Shown piece after piece: positions 25,842-34,650 of a DNA stretch of 64,000 nucleotides. Every line of letters begins with the position of its first letter. Position 1 is the first letter of the stretch. Under the pieces are notes generated by a model. It saw nothing but the letters and a program-made list of their open reading frames with translations. It was not told where the DNA came from and ran no database searches. The stretch comes from Streptomyces sp. NBC_01233. Its GTDB lineage: Bacteria > Actinomycetota > Actinomycetes > Streptomycetales > Streptomycetaceae. The position numbers and the translations under genes are program-made. The stretch spans positions 7,234,501-7,298,500 of the forward strand of contig NZ_CP108514.1 of the NCBI RefSeq assembly GCF_035989305.1, given 5' to 3'.

Positions 25842-27085
25842 GGGCCCTCCGGGGCGGTCGGGGGAGTGGTGGGCAGGATGCGCGAGGCGGCCGCGAGCGC
25901 CCCGGCCAGCGCGGGGGCGGCGGCCCAGAGGGCGGGCCGCTGCCCCCAGAGGGTCCAGGCCGCCCCGAAGCCGGCGGCGCCCAGCAGCCGGGCCAGCGCC
26001 TGGCCGGTCTGCAGCACCGCGAGCCCGCCCGCCCGGCCGGCCGCGGGCAGTGCGGGAGCCGCGAGCGCCATCAGGACCCCGTCGGTGGCCGCGTAGAAGA
26101 TCCCCAGCAGGGCGAGCACCCCCACGACGGTCGGCGGGGAGACGGGGGTGAGCAGCAGGGCGTACGCGCCGAGCAGGGCGCAGTGTCCGAGCAGGAAGGC
26201 CGTCCGGCGCCCGGTCCGGTCGGCGATCCGGCCCGCGGGGACGGCGAGCAGCAGGTAGACGGCGGCGGCCCCGAGCGGCAGCAGGGTGAACAGGGCGGGC
26301 GGCAGGTCGAGTCCGCGCAGGAGCAGCAGGTAGAGGAAGGCGTCGCCGATGGTGGTGGCGCCGAGCAGGGCCGAGGCGCAGAGCACCCGGCGGAACCCGG
26401 GATCGCGCAGGACCGAGCGCCGGGGCGGGAGGCTTTTCGCCGGGGGAGCGGCGGCCGGCCCGGGCGTCGCCGGGACGTACACGACGAGCAGCAGCACGCC
26501 GAGCAGGCCGGTGCAGAAACTGACGGCGAACACCGCGTCGTAGGCGTCGGCGGTCGCCCACAGCACGGCGAACGCGGCGAGCGGTCCGAGCAGGGCGCCC
26601 GTGGTGTCCATGGCGCGGTGCACGCCGAAGGACCGGCCGAGGCTCTCCGGGGGCCCGCTGAGCGAGATGAGGGCGTCGCGCGGGGCGGTACGGATGCCCT
26701 TGCCCAGCCGGTCGGCGGCGAGCGCGGCGGCGATCCCACCCGTGGCGCCCCCGGCGAGGAGGAGTCCGAGCCGGGAGAGCGCGGAGAGCAGGTAGCCGGC
26801 GCCGGCGACCCGCTTGTGGTGGCCGCGCCGGTCGGCGAGCCGCCCGCCGAGCAGCCGGACCAGGGCGGTGGCCCCGTTGAACATGCCGTCCAGGAAGCCG
26901 AACTGGAGGGGGGTCAGGCCCAGGCCCAGGGCGAGGTAGAGCGGCAGTACCGCCGTGACCATCTCCGAGGAGACGTCGGTGACGAGGCTGACCGCGCCGA
27001 GCGCGAGGACGGCGGCGGGGACGCGCCGCCGGGCCCCTGGGGGGCGGGGCGGCGCGTCCGGGCGGCCGTTGGCGGCCAGGTACAT
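25838..27085 (-). CDS. MFS transporter
   Basis: A 415-residue twelve-helix transporter. The loop motif GGRLADRRGHHKRVAG (between helices 2 and 3) and its second-half partner GRIADRTGRRTAFLLG are typical of the major facilitator superfamily. EMVTAVLPLYLALGLGL and GKGIRTAPRDALIS resemble the group often annotated as permeases next to phosphoesterases. Its start at ATG 27085 overlaps the stop of the metallophosphoesterase gene. The substrate is unknown. Confidence 0.83.
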   Translation of the reverse strand: MYLAANGRPDAPPRPPGARRRVPAAVLALGAVSLVTDVSSEMVTAVLPLYLALGLGLTPLQFGFLDGMFNGATALVRLLGGRLADRRGHHKRVAGAGYLLSALSRLGLLLAGGATGGIAAALAADRLGKGIRTAPRDALISLSGPPESLGRSFGVHRAMDTTGALLGPLAAFAVLWATADAYDAVFAVSFCTGLLGVLLLVVYVPATPGPAAAPPAKSLPPRRSVLRDPGFRRVLCASALLGATTIGDAFLYLLLLRGLDLPPALFTLLPLGAAAVYLLLAVPAGRIADRTGRRTAFLLGHCALLGAYALLLTPVSPPTVVGVLALLGIFYAATDGVLMALAAPALPAAGRAGGLAVLQTGQALARLLGAAGFGAAWTLWGQRPALWAAAPALAGALAAASRILPTTPPTAPEGP

Positions 27086-28440
27086 CAGTGGCAGCTGTAC
27101 TTCGGGCTCGTGTCCTTGACCTGGCCGTCGGTGGCCACGTAGGACCACCCGTAGCCGGAGTCGGTGAAGTCCAGCTTCACCACGCCGTACGGTCCGCTGA
27201 TCCGCTTCTGGCTGTTGGGCTGGACCTCCTCGATCGGGTAGGGCTCGGCGCCGCCCATCCCGCCGACGATCTCCACGATCCCGTCGGCGGTGGCCCGGCC
27301 CTCGGGGTCCTGCGGGGCGAACCGCTCGTAGTGGTGGTCGTGCCCGTTCAGGACGAGGTCGGCCCTGGCGGCGTAGAGGATCTTCCAGACCGGCTTGGAG
27401 ACGGGGTCGTTGCCGTGCCCGCCGGAGGAGTACAGCGGGTGGTGCCAGTAGGCGGCGACGCACGGCCTGGTGTTGGCGGCGAGGTCGGCCTTCAGCCAGT
27501 TGAGCTGGGCGGCCTGGTCGAAGGAGTTGGAGTCGAGGGCGACGAAGTGCCAGTTGCCCTCGTCGAAGCTGTAGTAGCTCTTGCCCTGCGGGTAGGCGAT
27601 GCTGCCGAAGTACGACTTGTAGCCGGCGAGCGGGCCGGCCGGGTCGTACGTCTCGTGATTGCCCGGCACCGGCCGGGTCCGGGCCTTGAAGGCACCCCAG
27701 CTCTTGTCGTAGTAGGCGCGGTAGTCGGAGAGCCGGGCGTCGTCGTACTGGTTGTCGCCCATCGTCAGGTAGAACTTCGGGTCGATCCGCTGGGCGAGCG
27801 CGGCCGTCTTGGGGTGCGCGCAGCCGCTGTCGGACGCCGTGCACTGCGCGGCGATGTCACCGGCGGCGACGACCGTGAAGGAGCCGCCCGGCGGCGGCCC
27901 GTCCCCGACGGTGCCGTACACCTCGGCCTCGAAGAGCGAGTAGCCGTACGAGGTGCCGCGCGCGGTGCCCTGGACGCGCAGGTAGCGGCCCTTGCCGGAC
28001 AGGCCGGTCCAGTCGTCGGTGCCGCCGTTGCCGGCGGTCTCGGTGGCGAGCGCGGTCCAGGCGGCGCCGTCGGCGGAGACCTCGACGCGGTACGCCTTGG
28101 CGTAGGCCGCCTCCCAGGTGAGCCGTACCCGCGAGACGGTGGCCCCGGCGCCGAGGTCGACCCGGATCCACTGCGGGTCCTTGCCCTCGGCGCTGGCCCA
28201 GCGGGTGGCCGGGTCGCCGTCGAAGGCGTTCTTCGCGCCCAGCGAGGAGGACTCGGTGGAGGAGGCGGTGGCGGGCTTCCCGCGGGATATGAGGGGGTCG
28301 GCGGCGGCCCCGGCCCGTCCGGGCCAGGCCAGGAGGAACCCGCCGACGAGCGTGAGTGCGGCGAGGCCGGTGAGGGCGGTGAGGAGGGGGCGAAGTCTGC
28401 TGCGTAACAGACGGGGGTGAGCGGAGGCGTTCAGGCGCAT
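27085..28440 (-). CDS. Secreted metallophosphoesterase with F5/8-type carbohydrate-binding domain
   Basis: A 451-residue exported protein. The signal peptide (residues 1-45) is followed by an F5/8 type C (discoidin, CBM32-like) domain, RGKPATASSTESSS to LFEAEVYG (about 55-185), and a calcineurin-like phosphoesterase: GDIAAQ, MGDNQYDD, PGNHETYD, AAYWHHPLYSS and NGHDHHYER give the two-metal site. Such enzymes release phosphate from extracellular substrates, perhaps polysaccharide-bound. It is first in the operon with the MFS and propeller genes. A 13-base palindrome about 175 bases upstream may regulate it. Confidence 0.86.
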   Translation of the reverse strand: MRLNASAHPRLLRSRLRPLLTALTGLAALTLVGGFLLAWPGRAGAAADPLISRGKPATASSTESSSLGAKNAFDGDPATRWASAEGKDPQWIRVDLGAGATVSRVRLTWEAAYAKAYRVEVSADGAAWTALATETAGNGGTDDWTGLSGKGRYLRVQGTARGTSYGYSLFEAEVYGTVGDGPPPGGSFTVVAAGDIAAQCTASDSGCAHPKTAALAQRIDPKFYLTMGDNQYDDARLSDYRAYYDKSWGAFKARTRPVPGNHETYDPAGPLAGYKSYFGSIAYPQGKSYYSFDEGNWHFVALDSNSFDQAAQLNWLKADLAANTRPCVAAYWHHPLYSSGGHGNDPVSKPVWKILYAARADLVLNGHDHHYERFAPQDPEGRATADGIVEIVGGMGGAEPYPIEEVQPNSQKRISGPYGVVKLDFTDSGYGWSYVATDGQVKDTSPKYSCH

Positions 28441-28614
28441 ACCTGGAACTCCCTGCCTTGAGGGGCGGCGAGAGCTGGACACTGGCGCGGAGCGCCGCAC
28501 CCGCCCGCGGGCAGGGGGCGGCGCCACGGCGGCCGGGTCAGAGCTCTCACTGAGCGCGTCATGCCCGTGGGGGTGGGCACCGCGCCAAGCCGCCGCCCGG
28601 GACACTAAACAGGA

Positions 28615-28627
28615 AGGAAACTTTCCT
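28615..28627. promoter_or_regulatory. Palindrome AGGAAACTTTCCT
   Basis: A 13-base perfect palindrome around a central C lies in the 240-base region between the metallophosphoesterase gene (minus) and the small zinc-ribbon gene (plus). Its symmetry suggests a dimeric repressor site. The rest of the region shows only GC-rich sequence. Confidence 0.45.
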
Positions 28628-28681
28628 ACCAGTGCTCGGGCGGCACTTGTCCGCGAGCCGTCCGCCGGTAGGCTCGTACGC

Positions 28682-28885
28682 ATGGACCGGTCGGACGAGA
28701 CCCCGTACGAGACCCCGTCGTACTGCCCCGCCCCCGCCGCCCCGGCCGGGCGGGTGGACGGGCCGCCGTACGCGGACTGCCTGGAGTGCGGCAAGCCCAC
28801 CGAGTACGGGGTCGCCACCCCGGGCGTGGTGCTCTGCCCGGTGTGCGAGTGGCAGGACGCGCAGCGCACCGCCTGTTCCGGCTGA
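28682..28885 (+). CDS. Small zinc-ribbon protein
   Basis: A 67-residue protein with two CxxC pairs, CLECGKPTEYGV and VLCPVCEW, forming a single zinc ribbon in the C-terminal half; the N-terminal half is Pro/Ala-rich. ATG 28682 is preceded by no strong ribosome site. The coding bias and two well-placed CxxC motifs make it a real gene. It ends 17 bases from the end of the convergent deacetylase gene. Function unknown. Confidence 0.68.
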   Translation: MDRSDETPYETPSYCPAPAAPAGRVDGPPYADCLECGKPTEYGVATPGVVLCPVCEWQDAQRTACSG

Positions 28886-28901
28886 AGGGCCCGGCCGCCG
28901 G

Positions 28902-29822
28902 TCACTTCCCGACGAGCTCGGAGACCTTCACGAACCGGTAGCCGCGCTTGCGCAGCTCCGGGACGATCTTCCGGACGGCCTCCTCGGTGACCGGGGCGGC
29001 GCTGCGCGTGCAGTGCATGACCACCACCGAGCCGGGCTTCACCCCGGCGAGCACCTGTTCGGCCACCGCGTCCGGGTCCTTCGCGAAGGCGTCCCCGCTG
29101 ACCACGTCCCACTGGACGGCCGTGACCTTGGCCGTGGACAGGGCCCGCAGCGCCTGGTCGTCGTAGCAGCCGCCGGGGAAGCGGAAGTACGGCACGGTGT
29201 TGACGGCCCCCGCCTGCCGGAAGGCGGCGAAGGCGCGGTCCACGTCGGCGCGGGCGGCGGCGCCGTCGAGCGCCGGCAGCCCGTAGCAGGGGGACTTGAA
29301 GGCGTGGTGGCTGTACGAGTGGTTCGCGAGCTCGAAGTTCGGGTCGGTGCCGATGGACTTCGTCTGGTCCGGGTACTCCTCGGCCCAGCGGCCCGTCATG
29401 AAGATCGTCGAGGGCACCTTGAGCGTGCGCAGGGTCGAGATCAGCGCGGGATTGTCGAAGTGCTCCCCGTCCGCGGCGCGCGGCCCCTGGTCGGAGGTCA
29501 TGTCGGCGTCGAAGGTCAGCGCCACGGTCTTGTCCGTCTGCTGCTTCGCGCGCTCGAAGACGGGGGTCAGTCCGTTCGGGCCGGGGGCCAGGGTCGGGGC
29601 CTTGGCGGGCGGGCCGGCCTGCGGGGCGTCGGGGGAAGGGCTCTGGGAGGCGGTGCCGGGGGCGGGGGCGGAGGCCGCGGGGGCGGACGCCGCCGGCGTG
29701 CCCAAGCGGGCTTCGCGGCCGGCGTCCGTGGTGCCGGAGCCGCCCCCGCATCCCGCGAGGGAGGCGGTGAGGGCGGCACTGAGAGCGGCCGAGGCCGCCA
29801 CCTTGCGCACAGAAAGGGTCAC
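28902..29822 (-). CDS. Polysaccharide deacetylase lipoprotein
   Basis: A 306-residue carbohydrate esterase family 4 protein. A lipobox SLAGC at residue 25 marks a lipoprotein signal peptide; a Ser/Pro/Ala-rich linker (35-85) leads to the NodB-type domain. Metal and catalytic motifs are TFDAD (motif 1), NHSYSHHAF (motif 2), RFPGGCYDD (motif 3) and VVMHC (motif 5). It probably removes acetyl groups from peptidoglycan or another surface polysaccharide. GTG 29822 is the start, directly before the positively charged signal peptide. Confidence 0.87.
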   Translation of the reverse strand: MTLSVRKVAASAALSAALTASLAGCGGGSGTTDAGREARLGTPAASAPAASAPAPGTASQSPSPDAPQAGPPAKAPTLAPGPNGLTPVFERAKQQTDKTVALTFDADMTSDQGPRAADGEHFDNPALISTLRTLKVPSTIFMTGRWAEEYPDQTKSIGTDPNFELANHSYSHHAFKSPCYGLPALDGAAARADVDRAFAAFRQAGAVNTVPYFRFPGGCYDDQALRALSTAKVTAVQWDVVSGDAFAKDPDAVAEQVLAGVKPGSVVVMHCTRSAAPVTEEAVRKIVPELRKRGYRFVKVSELVGK

Positions 29823-29893
29823 GCACGCAAACTATATGACTATGTGACAAGTGACCGTCTGCGGCACTCCCACTCACCCCTCGGGACCCCCGG

Positions 29894-31252
29894 TCAGCGG
29901 TGCCAGGGGCCCGTCACCGCGAAGGTGGTGCCCGGGGCGTAGGCGTTGACGTACAGCGTGCGCCCGTCGGGGGAGAAGGTGACCCCGGCGAACTCCCCCC
30001 ACTCCGGGGCCCCCGGCCGCCCGATGTCCTCGGCGTTGCGGGCCACCGGGTAGACCTCGCCGCCCACCGTCACGCCGAAGACGTACTGGGCCCCGCCGCC
30101 GTCCTCGCACACCATCAGGCCGCCGTCCGGGGCCAGGCAGATGTTGTCGGGGGAGTCCCCGGGCAGCGCGACGTCGGCGGCCGGGCCGAAGAGCACGTCC
30201 AGCCGGAGCCGGGCCCGGCGAGGATCGTAGAACCACACCTGCCCGTGGTGGTCGGCGCCAGCGCCCTCGCCCGTGCGGGCGTAGCTGGAGACGAAGTGGA
30301 CGCCCGAGCCGCCCCAGTAGCAACCCTCCAGCTTCTGCGCGTGGGTGATCCCGCCCGGCCCGAAGTCCTGGAGCCGGATCGGGGTCCCGGCCGCGGAGGG
30401 GTCCGGTACGGGCACCCACTCCACCGGGAACTCCGCCCCGGGCTCGTCCACCACGGCGAGGTCCGCGATCCCCGGCACGCGCAGGGCCTCCAGGGCGCCC
30501 CCCGCCCGCAGCGAGCCGGGCCCCCCGAGCGGCCGCGCCGGCAGGAAGCGGTAGAACAGCCCGAAGGGCTTGATGAAGGCGTCCTCCGTCTCGTAGACGA
30601 CCCCGCGGTACGGGTCCACGGCGACGGCCTCGTGCGCGAAGCGGCCCATCGCGGTGAGCGGGACCGCCCCCGAGCGGTGAGGGTCGGCGGGGTCCACCTC
30701 GAACACGTAGCCGTGGTCCTCGGTGTAGCCGGAGGTGCCCGCGCGGTCCTCGGTCTCCTCGCAGCTCAGCCAGGTGTTCCAGGGGGTCCGGCCGCCCGCG
30801 CAGTTGACGGCGGTGCCGGCGAGGACGACCCGCTCGCCGGTGACCCTCCCGGCCGGGTCGAGTTCCAGGGCCGTGCAGCCGCCCAGGGCCGCGGGGTCGT
30901 ACGTCAGTCCCGGCACGGCCGGGACGCGCAGGGCCGCGGTGGTGCGGTTCTCGTGGTTGCGGACCAGCCGCACGCGGCCGCCGCCCGCGTCGAAGGCGGC
31001 CATGCCGTCGCAGTTCGCCGGAACGGCGCCCTCGCCGGAGCGCAGGGGAGTGCCGGCGCGCGAGAGCACCCGGTAGCCGAACCCCGCGGGCAGGTCGAGC
31101 AGCCCGCGCGGGTCGGGGAGCAGCGGCCCGTACCCCCGCCCGGCGCCGGCGGCCCGGGCCGGGGCGGGGGAGCCGCCGGCGAACAGCGCGCCGAGCGTCC
31201 CGCTGAAGGCGATCGCGCCGGCGGCGAGCAGGCTGCGTCGGGTGACGGACAT
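29894..31252 (-). CDS. PhoX/DUF839-family protein, Tat-exported
   Basis: A 452-residue protein with a Tat signal (TRRSLLAAGAIAFSG). The body is a six-bladed propeller of the DUF839/PhoX type with family motifs VRNHENRT, CEETEDRAG, GRFAHEAVAVDP, YETEDAF, GSGVHFVSS and SPDNICLAPDGGLMVCED. PhoX enzymes are calcium/iron-dependent alkaline phosphatases. Folding in the cytoplasm before export fits a metal cofactor. The next small secreted gene is about 70 bases upstream on the same strand, so they may be linked. Confidence 0.8.
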   Translation of the reverse strand: MSVTRRSLLAAGAIAFSGTLGALFAGGSPAPARAAGAGRGYGPLLPDPRGLLDLPAGFGYRVLSRAGTPLRSGEGAVPANCDGMAAFDAGGGRVRLVRNHENRTTAALRVPAVPGLTYDPAALGGCTALELDPAGRVTGERVVLAGTAVNCAGGRTPWNTWLSCEETEDRAGTSGYTEDHGYVFEVDPADPHRSGAVPLTAMGRFAHEAVAVDPYRGVVYETEDAFIKPFGLFYRFLPARPLGGPGSLRAGGALEALRVPGIADLAVVDEPGAEFPVEWVPVPDPSAAGTPIRLQDFGPGGITHAQKLEGCYWGGSGVHFVSSYARTGEGAGADHHGQVWFYDPRRARLRLDVLFGPAADVALPGDSPDNICLAPDGGLMVCEDGGGAQYVFGVTVGGEVYPVARNAEDIGRPGAPEWGEFAGVTFSPDGRTLYVNAYAPGTTFAVTGPWHR

Positions 31253-31321
31253 CGGCGGCTCCGGGCGGTGTTCGGCAGCGGTGTTGGACAGCGGTGTTCA
31301 GGAACGGCGTCAGGGGCGTCG

Positions 31322-31897
31322 TCAGGGGCGGGTGGTGCCCGGAAGGCAGGTCACCGCCGGGTTGAAGGTCTGGAACAGGCCGCCGGGGTTCTCCTTCCAG
31401 AGCCACAGCTGCAGGGCGTAGTGGACCGGCTGGCCGGGGAAGTTGCCGGGCTTGGGGCCCTTGAAGGGGACGCCGAACAGCGTGGGGCGGTCGTCGTCCG
31501 TGGTCAGCTTCTGGTCGCGGTCGTAGACCAGCCACTGGACCCCGACGAGGCGTTTGCCGCCGCGCCCGTCGTCCTCGTAGTACAGCGCGGCGGGCTTCGC
31601 CGGGTCGACGGAGTTGTCGTACGCGTGGTTGAAGTGCGGGTAGCCGAGCGCGCCCGTTCCCCCCGCCCTGTCGAAGACGCAGTACTTGTCCGGCCTGTAG
31701 CCGGCCGCCACCGCGTTGGCGTGCACCTGGTACTTGGCCGTCGCCTTGTACACGACGGCCCGGTCGGCCACCGCCCGGCCCACGCCCCGGTCGGCGTCGG
31801 GACGGGGCACAGCGGCGGACGAGGCGGCGGGAGCGGCGAGCGCCGCCACGGTGAGCGAGGCGGCTGCGGTGAGGGCCAGGGCGAGACTGCGGGCCAT
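31322..31897 (-). CDS. Secreted protein of unknown function
   Basis: A 191-residue protein with a Sec signal peptide (MARSLALALTAAASLTVAALAAP). The mature part has a recurring aromatic pattern (GYPHFNHAYDNSVDP, LVGVQWLVYDRD, HYALQLWLWKENPGGLF). No known domain recognised; it resembles Streptomyces exported proteins of unknown function. Start ATG 31897 has AAGGAG upstream. It precedes the PhoX-family gene in the same direction. Confidence 0.75.
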   Translation of the reverse strand: MARSLALALTAAASLTVAALAAPAASSAAVPRPDADRGVGRAVADRAVVYKATAKYQVHANAVAAGYRPDKYCVFDRAGGTGALGYPHFNHAYDNSVDPAKPAALYYEDDGRGGKRLVGVQWLVYDRDQKLTTDDDRPTLFGVPFKGPKPGNFPGQPVHYALQLWLWKENPGGLFQTFNPAVTCLPGTTRP

Positions 31898-32153
31898 GCG
31901 CGGGCTCCTTGCGACGGGCTGGCGAGAGACCACCTACCCCTTCCCCGGGCCACCGCGCCCGCCACACACCCGGCCCCGGACGGCCGACCGCCGATCGGCT
32001 GAGGGGCGGCCGGGGCCCGCACGCGGACGACCTCGTACCCGGCCCCGCCGCCTCACTCGAACGGGAACGGCGCCGTTTCGCGGCGCACCCGCACGGGGAA
32101 CCCGTGTGTCCGCAGAAGGCGAGTGCGAGCGAGTGCGATGGAGGGTGCGGAAC

Positions 32154-33467
32154 ATGGCGCAGCAGGATGCGGCACCGAACGGCGGCGGAGAGCTGCAGGA
32201 CATCGTCTCGGCCGTGTCCAGGGGCGCGCCGGAATACCGGCAGTGCCCGCACCCCATGTACGCCGCCCTGCGCGAGCAGGCCCCGGTGTGCCGGCTGACT
32301 CCGCCCCACGGGGTCGACACGTACCTCATCACCCGCCACGACGACGCCCGCGACGCCCTCTCGGACCCGCGCTTCAGCAAGAACATGCGCGGCGCCATCG
32401 ACACCTACCACGCCGTGTACGGCAGCTTCTTCGACGCGCTCGACGACAACGTGCTCTTCTCGGACCCGCCGCGGCACACGCGGCTGCGCCGCATCCTGCG
32501 GAGCGCCTTCACCCCCCGGCGGGTGGAGGAGATGCGCCCGAGGATCACCGAGATCGCCGAGGACATCCTCGGCGCATGCCGGAAGGCCGGCACGGTCGAC
32601 CTGATGGCCTCGTTCGCGTTCCCGCTGCCCATCGCGGTCCTGTGCGAACTGATGGGCATCCCGCAGGAGGACCGCCCGGAGATCCTGGAGCAGTTCGCCG
32701 AGGTGACGCGCTCCCGGTTCGATCCCGGCAGGAGGGCGGAGCTGCAGGCGGCCGAGGAGCGGCTGCAGCACCGGCTGGAGCGGCTGATCGCGGACACGCG
32801 CGAGCACCCGTCGGATTCCTTCCTCAGCGACCTCATCCAGGCGGAGGAACGGCTGGAGGACCCCGAACTGGTCGCGTCGCTGTGGGTGCTGTTCTTCGCC
32901 GGCCACAAGACCACCGCCTACCAGATCGGGAACTCCGTCCTCAACCTGCTGCTCCACCCCGACCAGGCGGCGAAGCTCCGCGAGGACCCCCGGCTGATTC
33001 CGCGGGCGGTCGAGGAGATGCTGCGCTTCGAGGGTTCGGTGGAGACGTCGACCTTCCGGTACGCGGCGCAGGACGCCCGGATCCGGGACACGTTGATCCC
33101 CGAGGGCGCCCTGGTGCAGATCGCGATCTCCTCGGCCAACCGGGACCCCGAGAAGTTCGACTCCCCGGACGACCTGGACGTGACGCGCGAGGGACTCCAG
33201 GGGACGCACCTGGGCTTCGGCCACGGGACCCACTACTGCCTGGGGGCGCCGCTGGCGCGGCTCGAACTCGAGATCGCGCTCGCCTGTCTCCTGCGGGAGT
33301 TCCCGGACATGGAGCTCGCGGACGCGCGGGAGACCGAGCGGGCGTGGCTCAAGGGACCGGTGGCGGCGTTCCGGGGGCTCGAACACCTCCGGCTCGTCCT
33401 GGAGCCCTCGCGCCCGGACGGGGAGCCCGGCGAGCCGACCCTGGCCTCCGTGGCCTCCGGAAAGTAA
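32154..33467 (+). CDS. Cytochrome P450
   Basis: A 437-residue soluble P450. Helix K ExxR is in VEEMLRFEG, the haem loop is FGHGTHYCLGAPLARLE with the Cys thiolate, and PPRHTRLRRI is the usual C-helix motif. Helix I reads FFAGHKTTAY: the acidic residue normally before the Thr is Lys (codon AAG at 32907-32909), which is unusual. ATG 32154 follows GGAGGG. The amidohydrolase gene begins 27 bases after its stop, so the two are probably one operon. Its substrate is unknown; bacterial P450s of this kind hydroxylate natural products or steroids. Confidence 0.88.
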   Translation: MAQQDAAPNGGGELQDIVSAVSRGAPEYRQCPHPMYAALREQAPVCRLTPPHGVDTYLITRHDDARDALSDPRFSKNMRGAIDTYHAVYGSFFDALDDNVLFSDPPRHTRLRRILRSAFTPRRVEEMRPRITEIAEDILGACRKAGTVDLMASFAFPLPIAVLCELMGIPQEDRPEILEQFAEVTRSRFDPGRRAELQAAEERLQHRLERLIADTREHPSDSFLSDLIQAEERLEDPELVASLWVLFFAGHKTTAYQIGNSVLNLLLHPDQAAKLREDPRLIPRAVEEMLRFEGSVETSTFRYAAQDARIRDTLIPEGALVQIAISSANRDPEKFDSPDDLDVTREGLQGTHLGFGHGTHYCLGAPLARLELEIALACLLREFPDMELADARETERAWLKGPVAAFRGLEHLRLVLEPSRPDGEPGEPTLASVASGK

Positions 33468-33494
33468 CCCAGACCCGATGGGCGGTGGATCACC

Positions 33495-34589
33495 ATGACG
33501 GATTCCGTGAGTACCCCCGCGCTGCGCCTCCTGGGCACCCCGGCGGACGAACTGCGCATTGCCGCGGTGGGCACCAGCGAAGTCATCCGCGTCGCGCGGG
33601 GTCCCTCCGCACAGGGCCCGGACACGGCCCGCGCGGTCCATTCGAAGATCGACATGCATCATCACTACTGCGCTCCGCAATGGCGCGAATGGGCCGTGCA
33701 CCACGGGCTGATCACGCAGGAACAGCTGCCTCCGTGGACGCGGCTCGACATCGGGGACGCGATCCGCTTCATGGACGGCGCGGGCATCACGACCGCCGTC
33801 CTCAAGCCGATGCTGCCGGCGCGCTACCAGTCGTCGGCGCAGCTGCGCGAGGCCGTGAACATCACGCTGCAGTCGATGATCGAGGTGGCGACCTCGCATC
33901 CGGGCAGGTTCTCGTACTACGTGCCCCTGTTCCTGGACGACCAGGACGCGTCGTCCTGGGCCGTGCGCCGCGGTCTCGGGCAGCTCGGCGCCGTCGGCGT
34001 GAACGTGACGGCCAACTACGGGGGCGTCTACCTCGGGGACCCGTCCTACGACCGGCTGTTCCACGAGCTGAACGAGTTCTCCGCCGTCGTGGACACCCAC
34101 CCGCACAACCTGCCCGGCTGCCCGCCCGGTGCGTCCGCGGTTCCGGGCATTCCGAACTTCATGTGCGACTTCCTGCTGGACACCACGCGCGCCGCCGTGA
34201 ACATGATCAGCAGGCGGACGCTGGACCGCTTCCCGGACATCTCCGTCGTCCTGCCGCACGCCGGCGGCTTCCTCCCGTACATCGCCACGCGCCTGCAGGC
34301 CCTCGGACGGTTCTGCGAACCGCGCGTCGATCCGGCCGCCGTCCGCGACCACCTGAGCCGCTTCTACTACGACACGGCCGGCCCCATGGCGCCCGCGGCG
34401 ACCCTGCTGGAGCACGTGCCGGCCGACCACGTCCTCTTCGGCACCGACTGGCCCGCCGCCCCCGCCGACACGGTCACGGAGCTGGCGCTCCCCGCTCTCG
34501 ACGCGGACCCGGCCTTCACCCCGGAGCAGCTGCAGGGGATCTACCACGGCAACGCGATGCGCCTGATCCCGCAGTTGGCGACGGCGTGA
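33495..34589 (+). CDS. Amidohydrolase 2 family enzyme
   Basis: A 364-residue TIM-barrel metal enzyme of the amidohydrolase_2 group (ACMSD-like decarboxylases and related hydrolases). The metal motif HxH is in DMHHHYC; later ligands are in VDTHPHN, LPHAGGF and the C-terminal FGTDWPAAPAD. An extended N-terminus of about 50 residues (TPALRLLGTPADELRIA) precedes the barrel. It follows a P450 gene and may act on its product. The substrate cannot be told from sequence. Confidence 0.8.
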   Translation: MTDSVSTPALRLLGTPADELRIAAVGTSEVIRVARGPSAQGPDTARAVHSKIDMHHHYCAPQWREWAVHHGLITQEQLPPWTRLDIGDAIRFMDGAGITTAVLKPMLPARYQSSAQLREAVNITLQSMIEVATSHPGRFSYYVPLFLDDQDASSWAVRRGLGQLGAVGVNVTANYGGVYLGDPSYDRLFHELNEFSAVVDTHPHNLPGCPPGASAVPGIPNFMCDFLLDTTRAAVNMISRRTLDRFPDISVVLPHAGGFLPYIATRLQALGRFCEPRVDPAAVRDHLSRFYYDTAGPMAPAATLLEHVPADHVLFGTDWPAAPADTVTELALPALDADPAFTPEQLQGIYHGNAMRLIPQLATA

Positions 34590-34590
34590 C

Positions 34591-34626
34591 GGGAGCGTGG
34601 GCCGCAGCCGCGGCCCACGCTCCCGT
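34591..34626. terminator. Terminator after the amidohydrolase gene
   Basis: CGGGAGCGTGGGCCGC and its exact complement form a 16-pair stem with a four-base loop, one base past the TGA at 34587-34589. It also lies 25 bases beyond the stop of the convergent OsmC gene. Confidence 0.8.
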
Positions 34627-34650
34627 TCGTGTCCCGCCACAGCGGGAGCG

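Noticed and set aside
27085..29877. 930-codon minus-strand open frame
   Set aside because: Only the part from 28440 codes for the metallophosphoesterase; upstream it is a shadow of the polysaccharide deacetylase gene.
31898..32153. Small gene in the gap before the P450
   Set aside because: Frames here are Pro/Arg-rich without ribosome sites; the gap is probably a divergent promoter region.
29874..34640. 1588-codon minus-strand open frame
   Set aside because: Runs antisense to the P450 and amidohydrolase genes with typical low-complexity shadow sequence.
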